Shown here in pieces: positions 40,026 through 52,424 of a stretch of DNA of 64,000 bases (positions are counted from its first letter, which is position 1; every line of letters begins with the position of its first letter). The notes under the pieces were generated by a model. It ran no database searches and was not told where the DNA came from. It saw nothing but the letters and a program-made list of their open reading frames with translations. Position numbers and translations under genes: made by a program. The stretch is from positions 31,690,879-31,754,878 of the forward strand of contig NC_084596.1 in the NCBI RefSeq assembly GCF_033807715.1. The letters are read 5' to 3'. Source of the DNA: Cololabis saira (taxonomy: Eukaryota > Chordata > Actinopteri > Beloniformes > Belonidae).

Positions 40026-40172
40026 GTGTGTGCGTGAACAGGAAACGGGTAGAGAGAGAGGGGAGACACGCAGCAAAGAGTGACAGGCCAGGACTTGAAC
40101 ATGCAAGGCCTGCACGAGGGCAATAGCCTCTTTAATAGCGGCCGCTCAACCCACTGAGCTATCCAGGGCCCT
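39992..40172 (-). mobile_element. tRNA-derived SINE with GT repeat at its 3' side
   Basis: On the minus strand the head (about 40172 down) has a perfect A box TAGCTCAGTGGG (40150-40161) and a B-box-like TGTTCAAGTCC (40091-40101), followed by a CTCTCTCT-rich body with TTTCCTGTTCACGCAC, then a GT/AC run (39992-40034). The A-box to B-box distance (about 50 bp) is near tRNA spacing. Not a functional tRNA gene: I could not fold a full cloverleaf. Confidence 0.68.
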
Positions 40173-41562
40173 GGTCACAACATTTTTAAAAGAAGTCAGA
40201 CCAGGACAAAAAACAAAAGATCAGAACATTTTCTGAGGAAATATAGGACACAAAAAACACATTAAATATAATGATACGAATACCTGCAACTTTAGCACAA
40301 AGGTGGTGTTCCAAACCTCCCTCAGTACAACTTATGGAAATTCTTTATAACGTGTTGAGTCCAAATCACAGCAGTGGCATTTAATTCAGTATAATGCGGT
40401 AACTTGAACATATAAAAGTGCACACACAAATAATCATCGCAATCCGCCTGTTGTGTTCCTGAATGAGGCATTCAGGAACACAACAATTTGGAAAAAGAGA
40501 TTTGGCATCTGAAGGCTGACTAGCATTAATGTTAATGGTATTTAAAGGTCTCTCTGAATGGTTTCATTTTCTCTCTCCTGCTGTGTTGCAACAGTGTTAA
40601 ATAAAAGGGTTTGTATCTACAACTATAACTGGGTCAATTGTAGCTAATATGAAATAATTGCATTCAACTCTGCAATACATGAGATATATGTTGAGATTAC
40701 GTGCTGGAACCATGGAAGCAATGCCAGTGGAAAGACAGAAGTAGATTGGATAGTTTGGTTTATTAATTTCGTTATGCTGAAGTTGGTAAACACCTATACT
40801 TGTCATGCTGGGCACAAAAATGAGGAAATAAAAATATTCAATCAAACCCACTTTTGGTAAAAGCAGTGTGTGGTTGAAGAGAGGAACAAAAACAAGACGT
40901 TTAACCAAGAAGGGTCATGTCAATAGTAAATACAAGCACATCCTTTTCTGTTTTGTTTTTTTTTTAGACATTTTTACTTTGTTTTATTATTGCTGTTTGG
41001 TGCCCAAAATTCTTGGGCGAACAAAATATTCATGGTTTGGAAATTTAAATATTGTTATAGTAATGAATACCATAATCATCTGCCCTTTCCAAGAAGCTGC
41101 GGTGTCATCACCAGTGCCTGAGCCGGACGTGTCACCATAACTAAGCAGACTCGTTAGACATATTTGAAGTAACTTTAACACGGTTCATGTATCACCATGT
41201 AATGTTCTCTTACAAAATTCCTGGGAGACCAGAAGGGTAACTAGAAACAGGTTGATAATAGATATATCCTAGTGAGGCTGAGTATCTTTGAAGTGAAGAT
41301 GGGTCAGTGCCCACCACTCTGAAAGATTGTGCAGTCAAACCATTTCATGCATAATGTATCATAATGTAAAGTTAGAAACACTTAAGGGAATCATCATCTA
41401 TTGTCCAGAATACCATTAAAATTATAAGAGGGTCCAGGGAAACGTATATATGCCAAGGTCAAGAACTGACGGCTAATACTCAAAGCTCTTGAGATCCTCT
41501 GGGAAACCTCCAATAAAGGGATTATTTGAATTTTTGCGTGATGTCAGTGTCTTACATGCAGT

Positions 41563-41564
<2 letters not shown>
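40173..41564. other. Unique sequence with one perfect hairpin; no gene seen
   Basis: AT-rich non-coding DNA. It contains a perfect 16-bp hairpin at 40450-40484 (see findings). No repeat family recognised. Confidence 0.5.

Positions 41565-41651
<87 letters not shown>
41565..41651. repeat. (AC)n microsatellite
   Basis: About 43 AC units. Confidence 0.96.
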
Positions 41652-41653
<2 letters not shown>

Positions 41654-42919
41654 TTAATAAGAGCTTATGCAGTTGCTCATTCAGTTACGAACAGTGTAAC
41701 TTCAGACAATATTTTATTTTATCATTAAATTTTCTAAAGCTGACGAACGTCTGTCTTACAGCCTATGATATGACTGTGATACTATGACCCATGGACTGAG
41801 AGCATACTGACTACTGTCTACAGCAGGTAAGACACTAACTGTTCAGAGTACTGAGAAATCAACTTCTGGTCTGGTTAATTAAAACGTTTATTCGTTTTTA
41901 GAAATCATGGACATTGTGTTCTCCAGGCAAATAAGAAGAACTGATTCATTAGTTCAAAACCCAGCATTAGTGCCAGTATGGAGGTGCATGAGTATCATTG
42001 TTTCAAGCCTTTGATATAACGTTATTATGGGCAACTTGCAAATCTAGGAAGTGATGCTGAAGGATTTTTAATAAGCATGTGCTATTCTCAGGTCATGTCT
42101 TTTTGAAGGAGGCCTTGCTTATTTCAGCAAGGCAACACTAAACCTCATCCTGCTCATGATAGAAATTAAAGTCCAGGTGATAAAGTGACCTGCCTACAGT
42201 ACAAGTCTGTCACATGCTGAAACATTGTAGCCATAATGAATAATATTTAAAAACAATGTGATAAAAATTTAATTGGAAACATACAATTTGGCAGCTGAAA
42301 TACTGCATTAAACAGAAATATAAAAAAATGTCACTTGTAAAACTTCTGCAGTTGGTTTCTTTAGTTTGCAAAGATTATTGTTGAACAAGGAATGTAATTA
42401 AAAACTGTAAACAATACCGGTGGCTTGTCTGAATTAGCAGAAACAAACAGGTGGGACTCGCTAATCGGTCGAGAGCCCATTAATCGAATCGGCCAAATTG
42501 CCACGGTGAAGAACGCTGCTCGGCTGTGTCTGTGTGACTGGCAGCTGGAAAGAGGAGTTATTACTTCAGGAGTTATTTTCATAATCAAAGTGTGAGTCAC
42601 TTGAAGAAAAAAAAAGTTTTTAAATTGCTAATGAGTTCAGTTGTTTTCCACATCTTTCATTTAGATCATGTGTCGATTACACAGGTGAGAGAAGCCACCT
42701 GATGGTGCAGAGCCAGAATCACAGCAGGTGAAGTTTAATGACTGAGATTCTCTGTGAAGGTAAAGAAAGCTGGTAATAGACGGTTAATCGCCATTATGTA
42801 TTTTTTTTGTTTTGTTTTGGTGTGTGTTTTCGTGCATGTGCATGCGTGTGCATGTTTTAGACTGGATAGTATAATTGTAAAGGAAATATCCCAGTGTCTT
42901 CATAAGCTACACATACATA
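41652..42919. other. Unique sequence, no gene seen
   Basis: AT-rich non-coding DNA with short chance frames. Confidence 0.55.
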
Positions 42920-45112
42920 TATATCCTTTATTTAACCAGGTAAAAATCTCATTGAGATTAAAACCTCTTTTTCAAGAGTGACCTGGCCAAAATGGCAGCA
43001 TAAAAACAATACAACAATACATACAAAACACAGACAGTCAGTCACACATTCCGGGGAAACAATAGTAAAATTTACACAACGGAGCAGTAACAAGAACCGA
43101 GAGAGCTAATTTCTCTGTCTTTTAAAATTGATTTGAATTTACCCAAGGATAGTAGATCAACCAATTTCAAGTCCTTCTGCGCATCATTCCAGGTTGAGGG
43201 GGCAGAAAACTTGAACGCCTTTTTACCCAGTTCAGTTCTGGCTCTCAGGACCTGCATTTGAATAAAGTTCTGTGAGCGCAGGCCGTGATGGCTGACGTTT
43301 CTACACATGTGCACGCACAAATATGTAGGGAGACGTCCCAAAATGGATTTATAAATAAAAGTCAGCCAGTGGGAGAGTCTACGGACAGGCAAAGAAGGAC
43401 AATTGGCAGCAGCAACAAAAAACAGTGATGTACCTGATAGCTGCAACCGGTGATAAAACGCAAAGTACAATGATACACAGTATCTAATTTCTTTAAATAC
43501 TGCTCAGGAGCGTTCATAAAAAGCAGATCGCCATAGTCCAACAAGGGTAAAAAAGTTGTTGTGATCAAATGTTTCCGGACCCGAAATGAAAAACATGATT
43601 TGTTCCTAAAAAAGAAACCTAATTTTAATTTCAGCTTAGAAACAAGGTTATCAATATGAGATTTAAAAGACAAGTTGTCATCAATCAGAATGCCTAGATA
43701 TGTATAAGAACTGACCAATTCAATTTCAATCCCCTGAACAGTTAACAACCTTGTAAGGTGAGATGGGAGCTGCTTGCCATTTGAAAAAAGCATGGTCTTC
43801 GATTTATCTGCGTTTAATACTAGTTTAAGCTAAGTCAGACGGGATTGAACAGCATCAAAGGCAGTTTGCAAAAACTCAAGGGATTGTAACAGTCAGTACG
43901 TACACATGCAGCGATTCAACCTGGTTGCAGATCTGATCAGATAATGACATGCAGAAGATTGGATCAACTTATCTGATCACACATGCTGTTCTGAGATCAG
44001 ACTGAATCAGATTGAATAAGCCACTGTAACCAGAGCATGGCTGACTCCGTGACGCTAGGTGGCGCTGTACCCGAGGTAACCATGGTAACCATTTCAACAA
44101 AGAGCCACTTCCGGTTGACCTCCGCTTAACAACAAGGAAAGGAAAAAGTGCATTCTAACTGCTTTCCTATTAATAATCTGTCTAAAACAGCCCTTCTCAA
44201 CCTTTTTTCAGTCATGACACCTTTCAAAAGTGAATAAAATCTCACGACACCCCAGAGTAAAATATAATTAAAAACCGCACTGCGTCGCTCTGACTGTAAA
44301 TGCATAAGTCCCGTTTATATCGTATCAATAACTTGAACACGTTAACTGCACCAGAGTAGAAGTCATCGTTCACTATTGTGCTTGGTTGCCACGCTGATGG
44401 ACAGAAACTATGGTGACTTTTAAAAGAAAAGACTGCCTAAAGAGACTTTTCCAGCCGGCTTCACGCCGCTGTATTTTTAAATACGCACACTTGTGTGTGT
44501 GTGTTCTTGTGTGTGTGCCGTTTCGGTCGGTGCGCCGTGTGTGTTTTAAATAAAGAAATGACATAAGACTGAGGCTATGCCTTTCCACACGGCGCCCGTA
44601 TGGTCGCGAAAATACAGTATTTATATATGAAATGTCAGAATAGGAAATATTTTGACGACACCCCTGAAGCAGTCAGACGACACGGTGCTACTACTGAGCA
44701 GCGTCGCGTCGTCTCCTTTCACTTCTGGGTGAATCCCCTCCCCCGGGGGAAAACCCCACCCCGGGGAAATTCTCGAGCATGCGCAGACTGTAATATCCAT
44801 GTCCCCGTACACATGGCATTAACAAGGCGGTTGCGACTGGTTTATCTAGGTGCTGCAAGCGGGTTGATGAATCCGGTCTGATCAGATTGACTTGACTGAC
44901 TTAAGGTGTTCACATGCAGTTTAAAAGTCAGTACGATGTGTGCAAATGATCTCCAACCAGCTTGAATCGCTGCATGTGCACGTACTGACTGATGAAGATG
45001 AACAATAAATAACTGTATCGTCCGCATAGAAATAAGACACAGCATCAGCCAGATTATCCCAAAGATTATTCACCTAAATTGTGAACAGCAACGGCCCTAG
45101 TATTTGGACATT
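42920..45112 (-). mobile_element. LINE (clade unresolved), split by an inverted-repeat transposon
   Basis: On the minus strand the 5' piece (45112-44992) contains an RT catalytic YADD (45017-45028) within AVSYFYADDTVIYCSSS. After removal of 43890-44991 the reading continues as QSLEFLQTAFDAVQSRLT, a TAG stop (43830-43832), LVLNADKSKTMLFSNGK, then thumb region SSYTYLGILIDDNLSFKSHI and LPLLDYGDLLFMNA. A frameshift near 43410 leads into RLSHWLTFIYKSILGRLP. The 3' UTR contains the complement of CTTTATTTAACCAGGTAAA, a frequent fish LINE ending. Non-functional. Confidence 0.8.
43890..44991. mobile_element. 1.1-kb inverted-repeat DNA transposon inserted in the LINE
   Basis: The two ends are inverted copies over 44 bp with 3 mismatches; both begin CAGTCAGTACGT and include ACATGCAGCGATTCAA. 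No clear target-site duplication was found. Internally, about 44188-44230 (CAGCCCTTCTCAACC) resembles a hAT-type end, so a further nested element is possible. No transposase frame. Superfamily unknown. Confidence 0.75.
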
Positions 45113-47267
45113 TGTATAATAATACAGTTATTACTTACCTTTTAACACAGTATAACCTTACGAATCAACAAATTTGTCTCAGAAAAGATTAAGAATTTAT
45201 TTTAATAGCATTTTTATATTATTACTCATTATAACGCAGCTTCATGATGGTCAATAATGTAATGACAACAAATTGAATTGTACTGTTAAATTGGAGGTGG
45301 GGCTGGTTGTGTTGTATCAATGTCAGAAGAAAACCTGCAACCAATGTAAAATTGTGTTATTTTTTCAAACCAAATTCAAAATAAGCTTTTTTCTGAAAAA
45401 TATAAATAAAGTATTTTTATTTTTTTTGTGTATGTGAATAATTTCATCAGGATCCATTAATAGTGGATCACATTATATTACCTTCATCCATTTAAATTAT
45501 TAGCAAACTAATATTTCTCCAAAAGATACAAAAATATATTTTTTGTGTAAAAATAAACACAAAAAAACCTGCTCAAATTTGGTATTGTCATATAATCAAT
45601 GCCATCACAGCAAACGGTTACTGCAGAGGGAACCCGCGGTCCACAGATGTTCACTTGTCCTGAGACCTCCAACAAGACTTCCCTTTTATCACCTCCTCTC
45701 AGGAAGGGAGCGGCAACCATAACCTTTATTCAGCATGAGCTCAGGTCTGCCCTTCCAGACACAATCACTGCTCGAGACAACCTTTAAATGAAGACAGATT
45801 TACCTCACTGTCTCACTGTATAGCCACAATATTGTCTGTCGTTTGTCTGTTGGCCTGCCCTCTCCTCCCCCCTCATGTTTCAATATTGCCATTCTCTCAA
45901 AACAGGTCAACTTGGTGTCAGAAAGTATACACCGGGCTTGCCGGTAGGAGATTTGCTGAAGTTTAGGAAGTGACATATTTGTGCAGTGTGTGTGATTGTT
46001 GGTTGGGGTCGCCTTCCATCAATCTTGCAAACCAGGTGGATGTCGTTTTCTCCTTTTTTCTTCAATAAGATTTCCTGTTCCCAACGGCGCAACATCATTA
46101 TTTACTAACCGAACACTTTGCATTAGCAATTTTCATTCATTTAAAAGTCCATGTCTTATGTCAAAGATTTTATTACATGCAAACTCGTGTCGACATTAAT
46201 AGGCCTGCGTTTTATTAGCATGTCGCTACGCTGAATTACAGCATTTGCATTTAAATGGTGCTATGCAAAATGTGTTCTACATTAAAATGATAATACAAAC
46301 ATTTCTATCTCTGTGGCTCAACAATTATTAACTTCATTTTTAAGGGGGCTTGTGATTTTCTAGAGTAGTTTTCAATGTTATTTCCTTGTGTTTTGTAGAG
46401 AGTATGTTTGTTAAAATGCCTAAACACTGAGTCAGACATTGTTTTCATGTTGTAACGCTGGGTTATTTGATTAAAATGTTGTTTTCATTTTTAGTAAACA
46501 TGAATGTTGGGTCTAGCATGGGGTAAATTAAACAAACCCTGCATTGTTTGTAACAATTGTTAAAGCAGCTCTTATATTATGCACATGTACCAAGGCTATG
46601 TGTATAGGAAGTTTCTGCAGAGACTGGGAACCTTCAGGGGTCTTAGCCCAGCACCCTTCAGGGACTAGGCCTCCTATCAACATAAATGTGAGATGTCTTA
46701 ACAGCTGAAAATGTACATTTATTTTGAAGCAGAGTCAAAAGTCACGGTATGTTCTGGAAGGTTGTTGAGTTTGTTGATTACTCCTGATCTTACTTCCACC
46801 AGCTTTCTCGGTAATCTCATGGTTATTTGTTGAACATAACTCAAGTATGTGTTCCTCTAACGCAACATTTAAGCTCATATTTATTTCAGTGAGTAAGGGA
46901 AAGACAGAGTGCAGTGGCTGCTGCAGCTCGTGAGAGTTGTGAGACTTATTAGAGCAAAGCACAACATCAAAAAGGAAACTTAAAGCACAAAGTGGTCAAA
47001 TTGACAGATTTCTTGTGAATGCACTTGATACACAGCTCCTATATGGCGCAGACCTGCCCATTATACTTACATGTAGCTCCAGACTGAGAGGAGAGGTGCT
47101 GAATTAACCTTTTTTATCCCAGATCTTATTCTGCAGGGAAGCAAACATCTTTTAACTCCTGGAAAAAAAAGTCAGCAGGATAAAAAGTACTTTGGCTCCA
47201 GGCACCACTTTTAGAAATGATGAATATTAACTCTGGGTCTGAAAAGCAAAGCTTGTGAAAGTAAAGC
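45113..47267. other. Unique sequence, no certain gene
   Basis: AT-rich. A GC-richer patch at 45599-45787 is open for 63 codons but unrecognised and without clear splice sites or neighbours. Otherwise nothing. Confidence 0.5.
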
Positions 47268-47400
47268 CTGGGATATACTTGCTGTTGGTGCGTCCGTTCG
47301 CGTGCACCACCAACCGCAACGTCGCTCGCGTAGTACGTGACGAGAGCGCGTCGTACCGGCGGTGACCAATAGGGGGCAGTAAGCAGAGCAACAGTTGGAA
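47268..47400. repeat. GC-rich repeat-like fragment
   Basis: Begins AAGCCTGGGATATACTTGCT, then a CG-dense stretch (GTGCGTCCGTTCGCGTGC). The abrupt GC change and the opening phrase suggest the end of a DNA transposon, but the other terminus was not found. Confidence 0.35.
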
Positions 47401-47698
47401 AAGTGATTAAATATTTAGTAGTAGCGGTAGTAGCAGATTAGAACAACAAACAAGTTTACATGACAATATTGGATGATGTAGGAGATTATAACATTGCTTT
47501 ATTGCGATGTCTGCAAAGGAAACGGCGCCAGCGACCCCCGCGTCGTCACTTGTGACCAGCTGGTATCTGACTGCACTCCCTTATAATGACAACTAGGAGG
47601 GACTTCCTTTGGTTGCAAAAAGTCCAGTTGTTGAGAAGTTATCAGGAAAATGATGCCTCTTATCACATGATTTATACGATAGATATTTTCCTGATAGG

Positions 47699-48347
47699 GC
47701 AGCACGGTGGCTTGGTGGTTAGCACTGTTGCCTCAAAGCAAGAAGGTTCCCAGTTCGACTACCAGGCCCAGCGGAGTTCTTTCTGTGTGGAGTTTGCATG
47801 TTCTTCCCGTGCTTGCGTGGGTTCCCTCCGGGTACTCCGGCTTCCTCCCACAGTCCAAAAACATGCATAGTAGGTTAACTGATGATTATAAATTGCCTGT
47901 AGGTGTGAGTGTGAGTATGTCTGGTTGTTTGTGTCTGTATGTGGCCCTGCGATGGACTGGAGACCTGTCCAGGGTGTAGCCCTGCCTCTCGCCTGTGATG
48001 AGCTGGGATTCAATTCAATTCAAATCAATTTATTTATCCCCTAGGGGCAATTTAAAAGGCACGACAGCAGCTTAAGGACATACGGACAAACACACAATTG
48101 CACATAACAAATTTTCAACAATACGTGTGTTTTAAAGTGCAATTACCTTTCTGGGGTCTAAAAAAAAAAGGTTAAGATGAGTTAAAAAAAAAAGATTGAT
48201 GATAAAATATATTAAGATCCTGAGTTTAGGAGCTGGACAGCTCTAGGGACAAAGGATGACTTCCTCCTCTGCGGGATAGTCTCCAGCAGACGCCCCTGAC
48301 CCTGCAAAGGATAAAGCGGGTATAGAAAATGGATGGATTGATGGATG
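47699..48347 (+). mobile_element. V-SINE with nested insertion and 17-bp TSD
   Basis: GATATTTTCCTGATAGG is duplicated at 47682-47698 and 48348-48364. The head has GCAGCACGGTGGCTTGGTGG and a B box AGTTCGACTAC (47752-47762, two changes). The V domain (GTGTGGAGTTTGCATGTTCT) and the 3' part CTCCAGCAGACGCCCCTGAC follow, then GGGTATAGAAAATGG and ATGG repeats. About 275 bp (48008-48283) interrupt it between GAGCTGGGAT and TCTCCAGCAG. Confidence 0.9.
48008..48283. mobile_element. Repeat inserted in the V-SINE
   Basis: Starts TTCAATTCAATTCAAATCAA and TTTATTTATCCCCTAGGGG, ends near GACTTCCTCCTCTGCGGGATAG. GGGAT flanks both sides, a possible 5-bp duplication of the SINE. Phrases such as GAGCTGGACAGCTCTAGGGA recur in fish dispersed repeats; the class is unresolved. 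Confidence 0.6.
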
Positions 48348-48364
48348 GATATTTTCCTGATAGG

Positions 48365-49946
48365 CCTACTCTCAGTTAACAAGTTCAAGTGTTCTTTATT
48401 GCAGCATGATGATTATATATATTTACCTGAAGCTCTTCTTTTACGACTGTAGGACTACTTCATTTACAATCCGACTATTGAAGCTCCAATTCACGCATTG
48501 TTTTCCCAACTAGTGAAATGGTAATCAATGCTAAATGTCACCCTTTTAATGTCCTGAGATGTGGACATATAGGTTGCAGGCTAATTAGAATAGACATTCG
48601 GGTGACTGTATATGCAAAACTAACAAGGCCATTAAAATGTAAGTGCATGATGATAGACGTTGCATCAGCAAAACAACAGCCATCACAAGAATGAATTAGC
48701 TCAGACCGTGATGTTTACGTTTACACCAGCCCTTGAGACACACAGTGGAGAAGAATTTAGAAGTTTCTTCAAAGGAAGATCCTTTTCTCCGTGTTTTCAC
48801 CACAAGGTCCATCCTGTTAGTTTGGTCACACAAGGTGAAAGTGCATACTATTAGTCCAATATGTTGCAGGCTGAGAGATGGAAACCTTTCAAAGGTGAAA
48901 AATGGATGACATCCATTGATTTGTCACAGTGTGACAAGATGGGCTGCTCAAATAAGATGCTTTGTCCATGTTAGTTCAGCTCACAGGATAAAAAGTCGTG
49001 GTACATGTGACCTTTCAGAGGGCCATTGTGGCAATGTTACTCCTTTAGATTAAATCTCACCTCGGCTATTTCTCCCTGCAAATTGCTTTTGATATTTGTT
49101 GCTGAGCTTCATGGGCTACCTCGTACGTCTGCCATAAAGGTGCAAGCTAAAATAACAAAGCAGTCATCGATATTGCAAAAGCTGGCACAATAGACGAGTA
49201 TTAACAATACGGATTCTCTTTCTCACATCTTGCTCCATATGTCTCTGCTTTGAACTTGTGTGGAAGAATTAGGTGGTAAAAGAGCTGAGTAACATTCTTG
49301 TCCTCACAGGTCCCCTGGTCTTAGTGCTTTGCAGCTGAGATTTATTCTGACTTCGTACGCTTCTACAAGAGGATTCTCTTTTGAAGACTATAAAATGCAT
49401 GAATTTTCATTGTTTTTTTCTCCATGTTACCAGTCACCCTAGGGGGCTTCAACAAAAAAAAAGCGAAAGAAGTGCTTTCCCCTGCATTGCTGAACAAATA
49501 CCGCATCCTTGAAAACAAAACGTGATGCATGCCCTTTCTAAGAGAGGTCGGCCTTTACAAGGTTCTCGTGGTTATTTTTTTCATCACCACCATGGTTCCT
49601 TCATTCATCCGGCCATAACCCTGGTGCCTGACATTGTTCCAGTCCTGAGGGTGCGTGGACATTAAAAATTCATGCACCCTGTTGACTTTGGTCACTGCTT
49701 CAGAACAACCACCTCCAGACCAAGAGTGGTAAGCTCATAAACTAAAGTAATGAGACAGAGAAGCATGGCCTTCTACAGTTGGAGCGGTGATTTCAGGATC
49801 CGGTTCTGCAAAAGCTTCTTCATTACATGCAAAAAATAAAGGGGAAACCTCTTTAACAGCAATTTTGAACACCTTTAAATGTCAAATATTTATTTAACTG
49901 ACTGGGAAAACAAATGCAAGTGTCTATATATATATACTGTATATGT
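48365..49946. other. Unique sequence, no gene seen
   Basis: AT-rich non-coding DNA with chance frames only. Confidence 0.55.
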
Positions 49947-50998
49947 CCATCCATCCATCTATTTTCTATACCTGTTTTTTAATCCTTTGCCGGGTCACGG
50001 GGCTCTGCTGGATCCTGCCACAGCTCATTACAGGCGAGAGGCAGGGGGACACTTTGGACAGGTCCAGTCTATCGCAGCGCCACGTATATATAGACAATAA
50101 CATGCACGCAGTGGCGTTTTTAGCTATGGGCTTCCGAGGCTGGAGCCCCGAATGTATTTCCTCTAGCCCCGAACCTAAAACACACCCAAAAAAAAAAAAA
50201 TGTATTTATTTTTTTTTAGGACTTAGGCGCTCGGGATTTATCATAGGCGGTGGGAAGATCGGCTTAGGCGGCCGCCCAAATTTTCTCTATGGAGGAAAAA
50301 GGACTATACTATACTCTAGCTATAAAAAGCTGATGGACTAAAACATGAATGCCTTCACTGGGGGAGTTGTAACTTAATATCAACAGTGCTTTTGACATCG
50401 GGTGATTTGAGTCATTAGTGACCCAGTAAAAAAATGTCACCAGAATTGTTTTTCTTCTGGTTTTAAATCTCATATTTTCGGTCATTGATTAACTTTAGGC
50501 CTGCTGACAACAAGAAATAATCTACAATATTGTCAAAGCATGCAATTTATCACTAAAATACCATGCGAACACATTATGATCCTAGATATTTGTCTGTGGG
50601 CCTTGAATGTGCTGCCGTTATGCGCGAGCTGCGAGATCACCACCACCTGAAATCTCCACTGTCTGTGATAGTCTAAATTAGATTAAGGTTAGGCAAAGAG
50701 CATGCATCAGTTCATTCAGGTGATTAATTAAAGATCTAGTCAATAAAATACATGTATTTGTACAGTTAATTATTTATGTGTTATTTATGTGTTATTTATG
50801 CGTTTTTCATCATAAAAAAGAGCAAAAAAATAATAATAATGCCGATGGTTTCAGCCCCTGATCATTTCTCATTAGCCCCTGATGTCTTTGGATCCTAAAA
50901 ACGCCCCTGGCTCACACTCACAACTACGGGCAATTTAGAATCATCAATTGACCAATTGACCAATTGATGCATGTTTTTGGACTGTGGGAGGAAGCCAC
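49947..50998 (-). mobile_element. V-SINE, minus strand, split by a hAT-like element
   Basis: The low-coordinate side (49947-50100) is the minus-strand tail: CCATCCATCCATC, then TTTTCTATACC, then GGGTCACGGGG and the complement of the 'ctgtccagg' region. It resumes at 50910-50998 with CTCACACTCACAACTACGGG and CATGTTTTTGGACTGTGGGA, the complement of the central V domain. The head is missing. 50109-50909 is a later insertion. Confidence 0.78.
50109..50909. mobile_element. hAT-like non-autonomous element
   Basis: Ends CAGTGGCGTTTTTAG and, in inverse, CAGGGGCGTTTTTAG (one mismatch). 801 bp, no transposase. The 8-bp flanks (50101-50108 and 50910-50917) do not match clearly, so the TSD has decayed. 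A three-fold 11-bp tandem repeat TTATTTATGTG lies at 50770-50802. Confidence 0.65.
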
Positions 50999-51461
50999 CC
51001 CCAACTTGGACCCCTAAGGCTGGAGTTACAGGAATGTGAAATGCAGGACCACCAGACTCAGGAACTCTTTCTTTCCCTCTTGAGTCTGTAATGACAGACT
51101 GTACTACTGTACGACTACACACATACTGTTTACATTTTTTTCCCGTGGCACACGAACATTGTTCACTGTTTACTTTTAACATTCAATAAATGCATGTGTC
51201 ATATTGTTTTTGATCTGTTTTTGCATGCTATGTCCACTTGTAATTTTCTTTTTGTCAAATTATTATTCAATTTATATTTCATACTCAGACAATTCAGGGT
51301 GGACAACAAATTAAGAATTTCATTGTCTTAGCTTTGAATTTGAATAACTGAACTCCAATGACCAAGGCATGGCTTCCGATGATGATGGAAGTGGTGTGGT
51401 AAACTGTGGTTTAATTCCTTTTGTAGTTGATTAATTTAGCTAATTATAGTAAACTGGCTAT
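50999..51461. other. Unique sequence, no gene seen
   Basis: AT-rich spacer; nothing recognised. Confidence 0.5.
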
Positions 51462-51603
51462 GAACCAAAATCCTTCAAACAAGCTGTTATTAAACCGTTG
51501 CTCAAAAAGCTTAATCTTGATCCTAAAGTCTTCGTCAATTACAGACTTGTTCTAAGCCTTCCTGTTATGTCTCAAGTATGTTATAAAGGATATCTTAAAA
51601 AAC
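51462..51603 (+). pseudogene. Fossil LINE RT fragment
   Basis: The plus strand reads SFKQAVIKPLLKKLNLDPK, then VFVNYRLVLSLPVMSQV, the 'A.VKPLLKK..LDP...NYRPIS.LP..SK' block at the start of non-LTR RT domains. It ends abruptly at about 51603, where an inverted repeat begins. Clade unresolved. Confidence 0.7.
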
Positions 51604-51757
51604 ATCCTGAGAGATCTGGTCACACCTGCTCAGTGCACGCCTTAAGACCTTGCACAAGAAGGTGTACCACCATGATTCTTGAGTAATCAGATCTCAAGCG
51701 GTTCTGGAGTATTTCTAGACCGTGCATTAGGGCACTTCTGATCAGATCTCTCAGGAT
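51604..51757. repeat. Inverted repeat, MITE-like
   Basis: Arm 51604-51639 starts ATCCTGAGAGATCTGGTCAC; arm 51721-51757 ends with the inverse (ATCAGATCTCTCAGGAT). The arms match over most of about 36 bp, separated by about 80 nt. A second shorter inverted pair (CTTAAGACCTTGCA and TGCAAGGTCTGATTTAAG) overlaps. No TSD was seen. Confidence 0.55.
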
Positions 51758-51984
51758 GCATCATAATGCAAGGTCTGATTTAAGAAGTTTCACAAAAATA
51801 TAGCATTTATCATTTAGGAAGTACAGCTATTATCAACAAGTCAAAAAGCATTTGACTGAAAGAAGTTAATTGGCCAAGTGCAGCCCATTCCCTCATTACT
51901 TCGTCCAAATGAAGCAGATAAAAGGTATTGAGTTAATATTGATACTGAGTTAACATTTAGCAGCTGTTTGAGTGGAGCTATGGA

Positions 51985-52420
51985 TATCAAGTCCTAGGGG
52001 ATCTCAATGAAAGTGAAGGAGGCCATCAATGACGTAAACACACAAATGAGATTGCAAGAACCTTAGTTGTGGCCAAATCGACAGTTTGGTTTCTCTTAAA
52101 GAGAGAAAGCACTGGAGAGCTCAGTAACGTCAAGAGGCCTGGAAGACCCCAGAGGACAACTAAAGTGGATGATCGCAGAATGCTTTCCTGCATCTACACA
52201 TTTTTAAAGACGGATAAATGAAATTTTCTTCCATGGCTAAGTTGGCTGCCCCTTCACAACGGAGCATGCTTTGCAGTTACTGTAGCCAAAACCGAGGGCA
52301 GAAAGGCTCACAAGCCAGCAGCAACTGGAGGAGGCTGCAGTGAAGGTCTCCAAGAAAAGGAAACTCAGAAGCTGATGATGTCAGTAAACTCCAGAGTTCA
52401 TTTTAAAACATGAAGGGATC
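51985..52420 (+). pseudogene. Fossil Tc1-like transposase
   Basis: From 52042 one frame runs TNEIARTLVVAKSTVWFLLK then RESTGELSNVKRPGRPQRTT and KVDDRRMLSC without a stop. This is the paired-like helix-turn-helix region plus the GRPR linker of Tc1-type transposases (VAKSTVW helix, then the GRPR-like AT-hook). Downstream sequence to about 52420 is broken. No TIRs were found. Confidence 0.78.
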
Positions 52421-52424
52421 ATTA

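Noticed and set aside
40021..40172. Possible tRNA gene
   Set aside because: A and B boxes are present but no complete cloverleaf or anticodon arm could be folded; it is a tRNA-derived SINE.
45599..45787. 63-codon GC-richer frame
   Set aside because: No recognised homology, only a weak acceptor, no donor; kept as unannotated.
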